NCBI GenBank assembly: GCA_002435705.1
Contig: DIVA01000059.1
Span: 62,001 to 126,000, forward strand
Source: Bacteriovoracaceae bacterium UBA6144
Lineage (GTDB): Bacteria > Bdellovibrionota > Bacteriovoracia > Bacteriovoracales > Bacteriovoracaceae
Length of the DNA stretch: 64,000 nt
Direction: 5' to 3'
A program made the translations under genes and the position numbers. Under the pieces are notes generated by a model. It was not told where the DNA came from, did not search any database, and worked only from the letters and a program-made list of their open reading frames with translations. Shown one piece after another: positions 1-7,517 of this stretch. The stretch's first letter is position 1. Each line of letters starts with the position of its first letter.

Positions 1-742
1 TGAGAACTTCTTGAGCAGAAGCATCGTCGCGCTCGAGGTAATGACAATCGTTAGTCGCTACCAAGGGGATGTTGTGCTTTTGGGCAAACTCCACAATCTT
101 GCGATTCACTTCAACCTGCTCAGGGATCCCGTTCTCTTGAATTTCTAGATAAAAATCTTCGCCGTAGATGTCTTGAAATTTCAGAGCGGCTTGATAAGCC
201 TTCTCGTCTTGGCCTGTGAAAAGATTAAAGCCCACTTCACCTTTCAGGCAGGCAGAAGTTGCGATTAAGCCTTCGGAGTACTCTCTCAAGAGATCCACAT
301 CAGCGCGTGGTTTGTAGTAGAAGCCCTCTTGATAGGCTTTAGTCAAAAGCTTACAGAGGTTTTGGTAACCCGTAAGATTTTTACATAAAAGAATTAAATG
401 GTGAATTTGGTGCTTCCCCTCAGTCTCGTCTTGCGAGTCAAGGGTCTTAGAGTTCTTAGGAGGTCTTCGATCAAAGCGCGAACCAGGAGTGAAGTAGATT
501 TCTGAACCTAGGATAGGTTTGATCCCTGCTTTGATGGCGCGTGTATAAAAATCAATCGCACCAAACATGTTCCCATGATCGGTAGAGGCGATGGCAGGAA
601 TCCCCTGCTCTTTGGCTTTTTTAAAAAGATCATCCAGCCTCAGGGCTCCATCTAGCAAGGAGTACTGAGTGTGCAAATGAAGATGAACAAAACTGTCCGG
701 TCGAGATTGCTGAAAGTTAGATCCAATCAAAGGATTTTTCAT
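1..742 (-). CDS. dnaE: DNA polymerase III alpha subunit, N-terminal part (cut by window edge)
   Basis: Replicative DNA polymerase catalytic subunit; only the first 247 or so codons are present because the gene runs off the left edge. The protein starts MKNPLIGSNFQQSRPDSF and continues with the PHP domain signature HLHLHTQYSLLDG near residue 20 and TDHGNMFGA near residue 60, both typical of DnaE N-termini. The reading frame stays open to base 1. The start is the ATG complementary to 740-742; its ribosome binding site is weak. It is divergent from the methionine-salvage cluster. PolC is unlikely because the PHP domain is at the very N-terminus. Confidence 0.93.
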   Translation of the reverse strand, partial: MKNPLIGSNFQQSRPDSFVHLHLHTQYSLLDGALRLDDLFKKAKEQGIPAIASTDHGNMFGAIDFYTRAIKAGIKPILGSEIYFTPGSRFDRRPPKNSKTLDSQDETEGKHQIHHLILLCKNLTGYQNLCKLLTKAYQEGFYYKPRADVDLLREYSEGLIATSACLKGEVGFNLFTGQDEKAYQAALKFQDIYGEDFYLEIQENGIPEQVEVNRKIVEFAQKHNIPLVATNDCHYLERDDASAQEVL

Positions 743-910
743 GTGCGTGGGCCCTGTTTTCAGAGTAGGAACTAGACTTTAGCCTACATCAAACAGAGGG
801 GCGATGACAAAAACGCGCCCTGCACAATTGGCCATTTAAAACTAACATCTCAAATAAATATTCCTTATTGGCAAAATCTCGCTTAACGATGGAATTTCTT
901 TGAGTTAAAA

Positions 911-926
911 CCTCTCTTCCCAGAGG
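911..926 (+). promoter_or_regulatory. Hairpin covering the mtnB ribosome binding site
   Basis: CCTCT (911-915) pairs with AGAGG (922-926) around a 6-base loop. The right arm is the Shine-Dalgarno sequence AGAGGAG of mtnB, whose ATG is at 935. The stem is only 5 bp, so the structure may be incidental. The rest of the 192-base gap between dnaE and mtnB is A+T rich; I see no convincing sigma-70 promoter in it. Confidence 0.35.
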
Positions 927-934
927 AGACAAAG

Positions 935-1561
935 ATGGTTGAAGGACTCAGTTTTGACGAACAAAAAGAAGCGCAGGAAATACTTGAAGCCATCAAGTAT
1001 TTTTCTTTAAAAGGCTGGTCTCCGGCGACTTCAACTAATTACTCAATTAGACTCAAAAATGACCGTTTTTTGATTTCTCGCTCGGGAGTGGATAAGTCAC
1101 AGTTTAAAGCTGATGACCTCATCCACATAAACTCTCAGGGTGAGATCTATCCTGAGTTTCAAAAGCCAGGAGTAAAATCTTCGGCAGAAACCTTCATTCA
1201 CACGTCCATTTACAAACGCTTCCCTGAGATCAACTGTGTGCTTCATACCCACTCAGTGCTTGGCACTTGGCTGAGTCAAAAATTTGCAAGTGACAAGGCC
1301 ATTCATTTTAATGGCTGGGAACTCCTCAAAGGTCTCTCTGGTATCGACACTCATTTAACGACTGTGACACTTCCAATTGTTTATAATCACCAGGACATGG
1401 AAACACTCATGAATGAGATGGAGTATCACTGGGCCTATGGACCAATGGGTTTTTTAATTGCAGGACACGGTCTCTACACTTGGGGCAAAAACGTCTTTGA
1501 AGCCAAACGCCATATCGAAACTTTTGAATTTTTATTCGAACTCAAAAAACTGGAGAAATAA
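935..1561 (+). CDS. mtnB: Methylthioribulose-1-phosphate dehydratase
   Basis: Class II aldolase-fold zinc enzyme of the methionine salvage pathway; it dehydrates 5-methylthioribulose-1-phosphate to 2,3-diketo-5-methylthiopentyl-1-phosphate. The 208-residue length is normal. Zinc ligands are visible as HTH at residues 104-106 (CVLHTHSV) and H178 (AGHGLYTWG), with the conserved acid in SSAETFIH near residue 85. The ATG at 935 is preceded by AGAGGAG. It is the first gene of mtnB-mtnD-mtnC followed by a LysE-type exporter, and the next two steps of the pathway are encoded immediately downstream. Confidence 0.93.
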   Translation: MVEGLSFDEQKEAQEILEAIKYFSLKGWSPATSTNYSIRLKNDRFLISRSGVDKSQFKADDLIHINSQGEIYPEFQKPGVKSSAETFIHTSIYKRFPEINCVLHTHSVLGTWLSQKFASDKAIHFNGWELLKGLSGIDTHLTTVTLPIVYNHQDMETLMNEMEYHWAYGPMGFLIAGHGLYTWGKNVFEAKRHIETFEFLFELKKLEK

Positions 1562-1563
1562 GC

Positions 1564-2079
1564 ATGGCCACTCTTAAACTTCTCGATCGTAAAGAAGTCA
1601 TCAGTGATGTTCATCTCATCAAAAAGTTTATGAATGAGAGAGGAATTATTTTTGAACAGTGGGAAGCCTCTAAAGCCCTGAGTGACCACGACGATCAGGA
1701 AACGATTCTCGAAGCCTACCAGCATTCACTTAGTCCCTATATGGCACGCCACGGTTACACCAACGCTGACGTGATTAATGTTCACAAAGAAACTCCGAAC
1801 ATTGAAGAGCTGCGCCAAAAATTTCTCAAAGAACACACTCATGATGAAGACGAAGTGCGCTTTTTTGTTGATGGTGAAGGTGAGTTCTTTTTTCACCTCG
1901 ATCAGGTGTTTTCACTCCATTGCGTAAAAGGTGATTTCATTTCGGTTCCTAAAGGACATAAACATTGGTTTGATCTCGCTCCAAAATACCGTGTGAAAGC
2001 GATTCGTGTCTTTCAAACCAAAGAAGGCTGGGTCGCGCGCTACACAGACTCTGGTGTGGAGAAAAAATATCTCCCATGA
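1564..2079 (+). CDS. mtnD: Acireductone dioxygenase (cupin)
   Basis: Metal-dependent cupin that oxidises the acireductone 1,2-dihydroxy-3-keto-5-methylthiopentene to formate and 2-keto-4-methylthiobutyrate, the methionine precursor (with Fe), or by the off-pathway route with Ni. The four metal ligands fit H91, H93 and E97 (EHTHDEDEVRF) and H134 (KGHKHWFD). At 171 residues it is close to family size. It begins 2 bases after mtnB and overlaps mtnC by 4 bases (ATGA), so the three are probably translated from one message. Confidence 0.94.
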   Translation: MATLKLLDRKEVISDVHLIKKFMNERGIIFEQWEASKALSDHDDQETILEAYQHSLSPYMARHGYTNADVINVHKETPNIEELRQKFLKEHTHDEDEVRFFVDGEGEFFFHLDQVFSLHCVKGDFISVPKGHKHWFDLAPKYRVKAIRVFQTKEGWVARYTDSGVEKKYLP

Positions 2080-2732
2080 AGACTCTTCTCTTTGACATCG
2101 AGGGCACGACCACTGACATAAACTTCGTCCACAAAGTCCTCTTCCCCTATTCACTAGAGCGCATGGAAGCATTCATCCTTCGCCACCCTCAGCATCCTGC
2201 TCTCGATCTGGTCCGTAAGACTTTGTTGGAAGAAAAAAATATCGATGCCAACCTTGAGACCTGCATTGAAGCTCTTATCGGGTGGATCAGAACGGATCGC
2301 AAGCACGGTGCACTCAAACAGATTCAAGGTGAAATCTGGCAACACGGATACGCTGCAGGGGACTTCAAAGGTCACCTCTACCCCGATGTTTTACCTGCAT
2401 GGCAAAGATGGTTAGAGGCCGGTTTTCAGATTGCGATCTATTCGTCGGGCTCCGTTCAAGCGCAAAAACTTATTTTTGGATACTCCTCTGAAGGAGATCT
2501 TACTCCCATAATCTCGCATTACTTTGACACTAAAGTGGGCGGAAAACGAGAAGTAGAGAGTTATCTGAACATTCAAAAAGTCATAGGCCCTGATGTCACC
2601 TTCTTCTCTGACATCAGCGAAGAGCTCGACGCCGCCAAGCTCGCTGGCTTTAAAACGGTGCAGGTATTTAGAGATGAAGTGAAGCCTTCGGCTCATCAAA
2701 GCATTAAATCCTTTAGTGAGTTCTCTGCTTGA
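2076..2732 (+). CDS. mtnC: Enolase-phosphatase E1
   Basis: HAD-family bifunctional enzyme that enolises and dephosphorylates 2,3-diketo-5-methylthiopentyl-1-phosphate to acireductone, linking MtnB to MtnD. The N-terminus LLFDIEGTTTDINFVHKV carries the HAD motif I in its E1-specific form (DIEGTTT). YSSGSVQAQ near residue 125 is motif II, and FFSDISEELDAA near residue 180 contains the C-terminal HAD acids. Length (218 aa) is normal. Its ATG overlaps the mtnD stop, and its stop overlaps the TTG start of the next gene. No mtnN, mtnK or mtnA is seen in the window. Confidence 0.94.
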   Translation: MKTLLFDIEGTTTDINFVHKVLFPYSLERMEAFILRHPQHPALDLVRKTLLEEKNIDANLETCIEALIGWIRTDRKHGALKQIQGEIWQHGYAAGDFKGHLYPDVLPAWQRWLEAGFQIAIYSSGSVQAQKLIFGYSSEGDLTPIISHYFDTKVGGKREVESYLNIQKVIGPDVTFFSDISEELDAAKLAGFKTVQVFRDEVKPSAHQSIKSFSEFSA

Positions 2733-3361
2733 ACTTACTCATTACCATTGCCCTGACTCATCTGTTAGCGCTCGCAAGTCCCGGGCCTGATCTGGTGTTG
2801 GTAGTGAGAAATGCTCTCGGAAAATCTCGTTTGGATGGCTACTTCACGGCTGCAGGGTTTGCTCTCGGTGTGCTCGTCCATCTCTCTATCGGTCTTTTAG
2901 GACTCGGGCTTCTCTTCACCCAACTGCCATGGCTCATGCAAGGCTTAAAAATTCTAGGTGCCATCTATCTGGCCTATATTGGCTACAAATCGTGGAGCTC
3001 TGGAAGTTTTAAAATGAATGACCAACGAACATCACTTGTGAGTGAACCTTGGGTCTCTCTTCGCGAAGGACTCATCACCAATCTTCTCAATGTCAAAGCG
3101 ATGCTCTTTTTCTTCTCACTTCTTATCACCGTTTTAAAACCAGAGGTCGACGGGACTCTAAAACTTTCTGCGGTGGCCATCATGGTGAGTTTAACTTTTA
3201 TCTGGTTCTCACTCGTCACCCGCTTCCTCACGATCGATAGCATACAAAAAAGGTTTCTCAGTATGCAGCGCACACTTGAACGTGTTCTTGCGCTCTTACT
3301 CTGGCTTCTCGCCCTTAAACTGAGCGGAGTAGTCGAGTGGTCATTAGAATTAATGGCCTGA
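2729..3361 (+). CDS. LysE/RhtB family amino-acid exporter
   Basis: Inner-membrane exporter of the LysE/RhtB superfamily, 210 aa. The N-terminal segment ALTHLLALASPGPDLVLVV is the family signature around the conserved SPGPD. The protein is almost entirely hydrophobic, with about six predicted membrane segments. Its TTG start overlaps the mtnC stop by 4 bases (TTGA), which implies translational coupling to the methionine salvage genes. That context suggests a sulfur amino acid or a methylthio-compound as substrate, but the family's substrates are too varied to name one. Confidence 0.88.
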   Translation: MNLLITIALTHLLALASPGPDLVLVVRNALGKSRLDGYFTAAGFALGVLVHLSIGLLGLGLLFTQLPWLMQGLKILGAIYLAYIGYKSWSSGSFKMNDQRTSLVSEPWVSLREGLITNLLNVKAMLFFFSLLITVLKPEVDGTLKLSAVAIMVSLTFIWFSLVTRFLTIDSIQKRFLSMQRTLERVLALLLWLLALKLSGVVEWSLELMA

Positions 3362-3406
3362 AATTTAAAACCTCATTAAACTTAAGACTTCTATTAAGGA
3401 GTCACT

Positions 3407-4408
3407 ATGTTTGCTTCAGAAATCGTCTCTGTCGGCATGTTTGTTCCCCCGCGTATCGTCACCAACGACGAACTCTCCAAATACATGGAGACCAGCGACG
3501 AGTGGATCTCGCAGCGCTCGGGCATCAAAGAGCGGCGCTGGGTAGCCCCAGAAGTAGGCTGCAGTGATTTGGCCTTAGAGGCTTCCAAGCTTGCTATCGC
3601 AAATGCAAACATTGATCCTCAAGAGATCGATCTTATCCTCTGTGCCACACTTTCACCCGACCACGACTTTCCAGGACTGGGCTGCTTTCTGCAAGCTAAG
3701 CTTGGCCTCTCAGGATGCGCCACTCTCGATATACGACAGGCCTGCAGTGGGTTTGTTTTCGGACTTTCGATTGCCGATCAATACATCAAAACCGGCATGT
3801 ATAAAACCATTCTTCTGGTCGGTGCAGAAATCCACTCCAAGGGACTCAACGTAACAACCCAAGGCCGTGACATCGCTGTGCTGTTTGGAGATGGGGCCGG
3901 TGCCATCGTCATCAAACAAACCACTGATAAAAACCCTTCTCGTATTTTAAGCACGCATCTGCATTCTGATGGCATTCATGCCAAAGAACTTTGGATGGCT
4001 GCCCCCGGATCCAACATCGGAGCGGATAGGATCAATGCTCAACATCTTGAAGAAAAAATGCACTACCCTCAGATGAATGGCAAAAAAGTTTTCGCCCACG
4101 CGATCCGACGTATGGCTGAAGTGATGCAAGAGGCACTTGTGAAAAACAACATGAAACTCGAAGAGATAGATCTCTTTCTCTTTCATCAGGCTAACCTTCG
4201 AATTAATGAGATGCTCGCTCAGGAACTCAAGATTCCACCGGAGAAAGTTTTCAACACCATCATGAAATATGGCAACACCACAGCGGCCACGATTCCGATC
4301 GGCATGGCCGAAGCGGTGAAAGCAGGGAAACTTAAGAAAGGCATGACGGTGGCATCAGCCGCTTTTGGCTCAGGCTTTTCTTGGGCATCGGCCATTTATC
4401 GCTGGTAA
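3407..4408 (+). CDS. fabH: 3-oxoacyl-ACP synthase III (KAS III)
   Basis: Thiolase-fold condensing enzyme that starts fatty acid synthesis from acetyl-CoA and malonyl-ACP. The catalytic triad is visible as C113 (DIRQACSGFVFG), H260 (FLFHQANLRI) and N290 (KYGNTTAAT). N-terminal TSDEWISQRSGIKERRW is typical of FabH. The length of 333 aa is normal. AAGGAG lies 6 bases before the ATG. It is a lone copy away from fabD/fabG/acpP, so an OleC-like or specialised KAS III role cannot be excluded, though the sequence looks like housekeeping FabH. Confidence 0.9.
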   Translation: MFASEIVSVGMFVPPRIVTNDELSKYMETSDEWISQRSGIKERRWVAPEVGCSDLALEASKLAIANANIDPQEIDLILCATLSPDHDFPGLGCFLQAKLGLSGCATLDIRQACSGFVFGLSIADQYIKTGMYKTILLVGAEIHSKGLNVTTQGRDIAVLFGDGAGAIVIKQTTDKNPSRILSTHLHSDGIHAKELWMAAPGSNIGADRINAQHLEEKMHYPQMNGKKVFAHAIRRMAEVMQEALVKNNMKLEEIDLFLFHQANLRINEMLAQELKIPPEKVFNTIMKYGNTTAATIPIGMAEAVKAGKLKKGMTVASAAFGSGFSWASAIYRW

Positions 4409-4411
4409 TCA

Positions 4412-5035
4412 ATGAAAGCAGTCCTAATCCTAGTTACTCTCTTTCACAGCTTTGAGAGCTTGGCGTACACTCCAAAAGAAGATCAAGCTGTGAAATACTA
4501 CATTTCTACCTTCATGGTGAACCGCTTTCTTGATTATTCACAGGAACAATTCTACGGACCAGCGGGCAAGAGCCCAAAAAATGAAAAAGATCTCCTCGCT
4601 CTTTGTTCTCCCGAAAATGCGGACATGAGACAGATGGGTGAAAATCTCGAGGACAAGAAGAATGTGTACAATAAAGCAAAGACAGATAAGTCGATTCTCC
4701 AGGCCCTCTTTCATGAGCAACCTGGTTTAGGATTGAATCCAGAGCCTTCAGAAATCATCCGCTTCGCTAATCAGCTTTTCGATGCTCAAAAGAACCCAAG
4801 CATTTACGGCTTCTGTGACTTACAGGGTAGAGAGCAGGGCAAAAACTGTATTAAGCGTGACGACTCATGTCCGCAGGCAGCTGCCAAGATGAACAACGGT
4901 TTTAAAGTCTTTGCTTCCAGAACAAATGTTCTCAAACTTGATATCTCTACATTCTGTAAGCAATTTTTTCAAACTTGGATCAATGGACAAGCACAGGCCA
5001 TCGCCGAATTAAAAATGTGCCGACGAGACAAGTAA
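4412..5035 (+). CDS. Hypothetical secreted protein
   Basis: Unrecognised 207-residue protein with an N-terminal signal peptide (MKAVLILVTLFHSFESLAY, cleavage near residue 19). The mature part has at least five cysteines (for example GFCDLQG, KNCIKR, DSCPQ, STFCKQ, KMCRR), which suggests disulfides in the periplasm or outside the cell. It begins 3 bases after fabH and may be transcribed with it. No catalytic motif is evident. Confidence 0.75.
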   Translation: MKAVLILVTLFHSFESLAYTPKEDQAVKYYISTFMVNRFLDYSQEQFYGPAGKSPKNEKDLLALCSPENADMRQMGENLEDKKNVYNKAKTDKSILQALFHEQPGLGLNPEPSEIIRFANQLFDAQKNPSIYGFCDLQGREQGKNCIKRDDSCPQAAAKMNNGFKVFASRTNVLKLDISTFCKQFFQTWINGQAQAIAELKMCRRDK

Positions 5036-5057
5036 TTCATCTTTTTTTAGAGGCTAG

Positions 5058-6020
5058 CTAAAAGCGCCAAAAGAAATCAAAGACCGGATAAAAACCTTCC
5101 GTCCCAAATTTCAATTCTGTGACGTCTTGAGTGGCTATCCCCATGTTGAGGTGAAAGCTATTCCAGATCCACATATGGGAGATGGTTCCCCCCACAGTCT
5201 GTGATTGAAAATTAAAGAGCGGTCCAAAGAGTAAACGGTTCCAGTCATCACGAATATATTCATAGATCGTACGAATATCAGAGGCGGGAAAAAGATTAAG
5301 TTTCTCCACCTCGGGATTATCCTCATTGATGCCTTCGATACGCGCGTTAATAATGAGATGCGACTGATATTTTTGATTGGAGGGAAGAGTTAGCACCAGA
5401 CCTGCCACCGTGACCCAGTCATCACGATTTACTTGGCGAGCAAAAAGTGCATTCATGCTCAAATGCCCCCACTGGTTTCGCATCAATTGAGTTTTCACTC
5501 CTGCATTTATAAATCCATCTAAGAGAAGTGAGTTGAGAAATTTTACGGTCCAACGATCACTCATCCCATACTGCACTTGCGGAATAGAAACCAGCCACTC
5601 TTGACGCGAAAGAGTGTGTCCATCGGAGTTGAAGAGTCCCAGGTAAGGCAGATCTTTGTAGCGGGCCGGAACGTCTTCTTCCTTATCCAGAAATAAACTA
5701 ATGTGCGCCGTCAGGTCATATTCTTGCAGAGTCTCTTTGGTAAGTTTCTCCATGGCATCGCCGGGAATAATAAGCTCTTCGGCAAAGAGCTCTTCCACTG
5801 AGACGATTGCGACTGTCTCTGATTCTTTATCCGTGATCTTTATGACTCGACCTAAAGCTGAAAGTTTTTTTAAAGGCAGGGAAATGATGACAATTCGATC
5901 CGACTCTTGAAAAGAGTGATCAAACTCAAGACGGACAAGGATCGTTCGATGATCAATAAAACTGTCAACCTGATGATAGGCGCTTGCAAAGAGTGAGAGG
6001 AAGAAGACAATAATCGCCAT
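5058..6020 (-). CDS. Hypothetical exported protein, possible outer-membrane beta-barrel
   Basis: Unrecognised 320-residue protein with a signal peptide (MAIIVFFLSLFASAYH). The C-terminal half has alternating polar and hydrophobic stretches, and the chain ends VFDFFWRF. A terminal Phe with aromatic neighbours is the usual beta-barrel assembly signal, so an outer-membrane location is likely. It follows a small lipoprotein gene with a 1-base stop/start overlap (TAATG), so the two are probably co-translated and may work together at the outer membrane. Confidence 0.75.
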   Translation of the reverse strand: MAIIVFFLSLFASAYHQVDSFIDHRTILVRLEFDHSFQESDRIVIISLPLKKLSALGRVIKITDKESETVAIVSVEELFAEELIIPGDAMEKLTKETLQEYDLTAHISLFLDKEEDVPARYKDLPYLGLFNSDGHTLSRQEWLVSIPQVQYGMSDRWTVKFLNSLLLDGFINAGVKTQLMRNQWGHLSMNALFARQVNRDDWVTVAGLVLTLPSNQKYQSHLIINARIEGINEDNPEVEKLNLFPASDIRTIYEYIRDDWNRLLFGPLFNFQSQTVGGTISHMWIWNSFHLNMGIATQDVTELKFGTEGFYPVFDFFWRF

Positions 6021-6385
6021 TAACGTTTAGGAGATTTAAGTGGGCAGTGCGCACGAACCTCGACACAAGCTTGGGAAAAAATAATCGTCGTCCACCAGTC
6101 TTGAGTGATGCGCGTATCAACTAACCACTCTGAGCCTGGGCACAAAACTTGAACCAACATCGGAAGGTAGCGATCTTTTTCTTTCTCTGCATTGCTCATG
6201 AAGAGCCATTGATTAAAGCATTCTCTGACTTTGTCTTCATGTCCTTTGGCCATGACGGGGGCGATAGGACGCTTATTGGGATTTTCGCGATACTGAAGCT
6301 TATTGATCACATCATAATCGGCGTACTTACGTGTACAGCTGTGAACAAGAAAAGAGAGTGTCATAAGGAAGATGAGACTTTTCAT
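6020..6385 (-). CDS. Hypothetical lipoprotein
   Basis: A 121-residue protein whose N-terminus MKSLIFLMTLSFLVHSC ends in a lipobox-like VHSC, predicting lipidation at C17. Three further cysteines follow (RECFNQ, VLCPGS, QACVEV). It overlaps the start of the beta-barrel-like gene by one base. No known domain is recognised. It starts about 24 bases from the divergent amidotransferase gene, so the two share a short promoter region. Confidence 0.72.
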   Translation of the reverse strand: MKSLIFLMTLSFLVHSCTRKYADYDVINKLQYRENPNKRPIAPVMAKGHEDKVRECFNQWLFMSNAEKEKDRYLPMLVQVLCPGSEWLVDTRITQDWWTTIIFSQACVEVRAHCPLKSPKR

Positions 6386-6409
6386 GGCTTTGAGAGTACT
6401 CTATCGGGC

Positions 6410-7051
6410 ATGAAAAAAATAGCCATCATTGATCCCTTTATGGTTTCCCCTTCGATTCACTGCTTCAATCATCTTGTGACTCAATTGCCAGCCCAGCTTA
6501 CTTATCACCAGCCACACCGCTTGGGTTTTGAGACACTCAATACTCACAACCATGACGGATTTATCGTTCTCGGCAGTGCCTCAAATGTGACTGACAATGA
6601 GGCTTGGCACAAAGAGCTGAGTGACTATTTAGTAAATCAGCTGGAACATAAAAAATCTGTTCTAGGTATTTGTTTTGGTCATCAATTGATGGCAAAGGCC
6701 TTTGAAGCAGAGGTTAACTACATCCAGCCCGATCAAGAGAAATTAAAGGGCACAAGGGTTGTGACTTTTCTTGAAGACTTTGGACCGATTCAAAAAGGAG
6801 TCGAACTCAAATTCGCACTCACTCATCAACAAATGGTTAAGGCCCTTTCCCCTCAGCTGATCGAAGTGGCGCGAGGTCTTCCGCATGATATTATTAGGCA
6901 CAAGACTCTTCCATTCACTGGCATCCAGCCCCATCCAGAAGGCTCAGCACACTTTTGTCAAAACAATGCCCTTATCGAACATTCATCGAGCATTGAAAAA
7001 GTGCAAACGGATGGTTTATTTTTTGTGAAAGCATGGCTTGGTAGTTTCTAG
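6410..7051 (+). CDS. Class I glutamine amidotransferase-like protein
   Basis: Stand-alone GATase1-fold protein of 213 aa. The nucleophile elbow VLGICFGHQLMA has C88, and GIQPHPEGS supplies H175 and E177, so the Cys-His-Glu triad is intact. Family members release ammonia from glutamine for a partner, or act as gamma-glutamyl hydrolases. No synthetase partner is adjacent, so the substrate is unknown. I chose the ATG at 6410 (MKKIAIID); an upstream extension of the frame would be antisense to the lipoprotein gene. It ends in a 4-base interlocked stop (CTAG) with the next gene. Confidence 0.8.
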   Translation: MKKIAIIDPFMVSPSIHCFNHLVTQLPAQLTYHQPHRLGFETLNTHNHDGFIVLGSASNVTDNEAWHKELSDYLVNQLEHKKSVLGICFGHQLMAKAFEAEVNYIQPDQEKLKGTRVVTFLEDFGPIQKGVELKFALTHQQMVKALSPQLIEVARGLPHDIIRHKTLPFTGIQPHPEGSAHFCQNNALIEHSSSIEKVQTDGLFFVKAWLGSF

Positions 7052-7413
7052 GGAAGATTGACCGTCACGGAAGAAGTGGCGTCATCGGTCCGAATTGTGA
7101 TGGAAGCATTTTTATAATAGGGATCATCTAGGCCCTGCTCCTGCAGGGGAATAAGATGATTTACAATTAAATGGCGATTCAGAGGATGACTCGCACCTTC
7201 AACGAAGACATCGAGATCACTTAAGCATTGCGGTGGGAATGTTTCTTGGCAAATGATATTCTTTAATCCAAATGTTCTTTTCGCCCCATCCACCTGAATC
7301 TTCAGAATGATTTCAATGTTTTTTTGATCATTAGATATCTGAGCCGAACGGATTTCCACAGAGTGAGCACTTAGGACAATAAGAAATGTGACTAAGGCCA
7401 TCAGCATTTTCAT
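7048..7413 (-). CDS. Hypothetical secreted protein
   Basis: A 121-residue protein of unknown function. The start is the ATG at 7413 because AAAGGAG precedes it and a signal peptide follows at once (MKMLMALVTFLIVLSAHS, cleavage around residue 18). The mature part has two cysteines (NIICQE and PQCLS) and a beta-rich pattern ending in ITIRTDDATSSVTVNLP. Its stop codon interlocks with that of the convergent amidotransferase gene. Confidence 0.7.
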   Translation of the reverse strand: MKMLMALVTFLIVLSAHSVEIRSAQISNDQKNIEIILKIQVDGAKRTFGLKNIICQETFPPQCLSDLDVFVEGASHPLNRHLIVNHLIPLQEQGLDDPYYKNASITIRTDDATSSVTVNLP

Positions 7414-7476
7414 AGACTCTCCTTTGTATTGAGAAGAACTCTTAACATCGGAGACCATGGGCAGCAAGCAAGTGCC

Positions 7477-7494
7477 AAAACCCTATAGGATTTT
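7477..7494 (-). terminator. Possible weak terminator after guaA
   Basis: On the minus strand AAAATCC pairs with GGGTTTT around a TATA loop. This gives 7 pairs with one G-U, and the right arm ends in TTTT. It lies 24 bases past the guaA stop and just upstream of the next minus-strand gene. The stem is short and the T run is brief, so this is tentative. Confidence 0.33.
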
Positions 7495-7517
7495 CACGCT
7501 TTTCTTACACTATTTAG

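Noticed and set aside
5042..5064. A/T-rich stem TTTTAG/CTAAAA between convergent genes
   Set aside because: Too weak, and overlaps a stop codon; not convincing as a terminator.
6149..6409. 87-codon upstream extension of the amidotransferase-like gene
   Set aside because: It is antisense to the lipoprotein gene; the ATG at 6410 starts directly with the family fold.
7463..7477. Sigma-54-like sequence TGGCACTTGCTTGCT on the minus strand upstream of the gene at 7413
   Set aside because: The GG and GC dinucleotides are one base too close together for a functional -24/-12 promoter.
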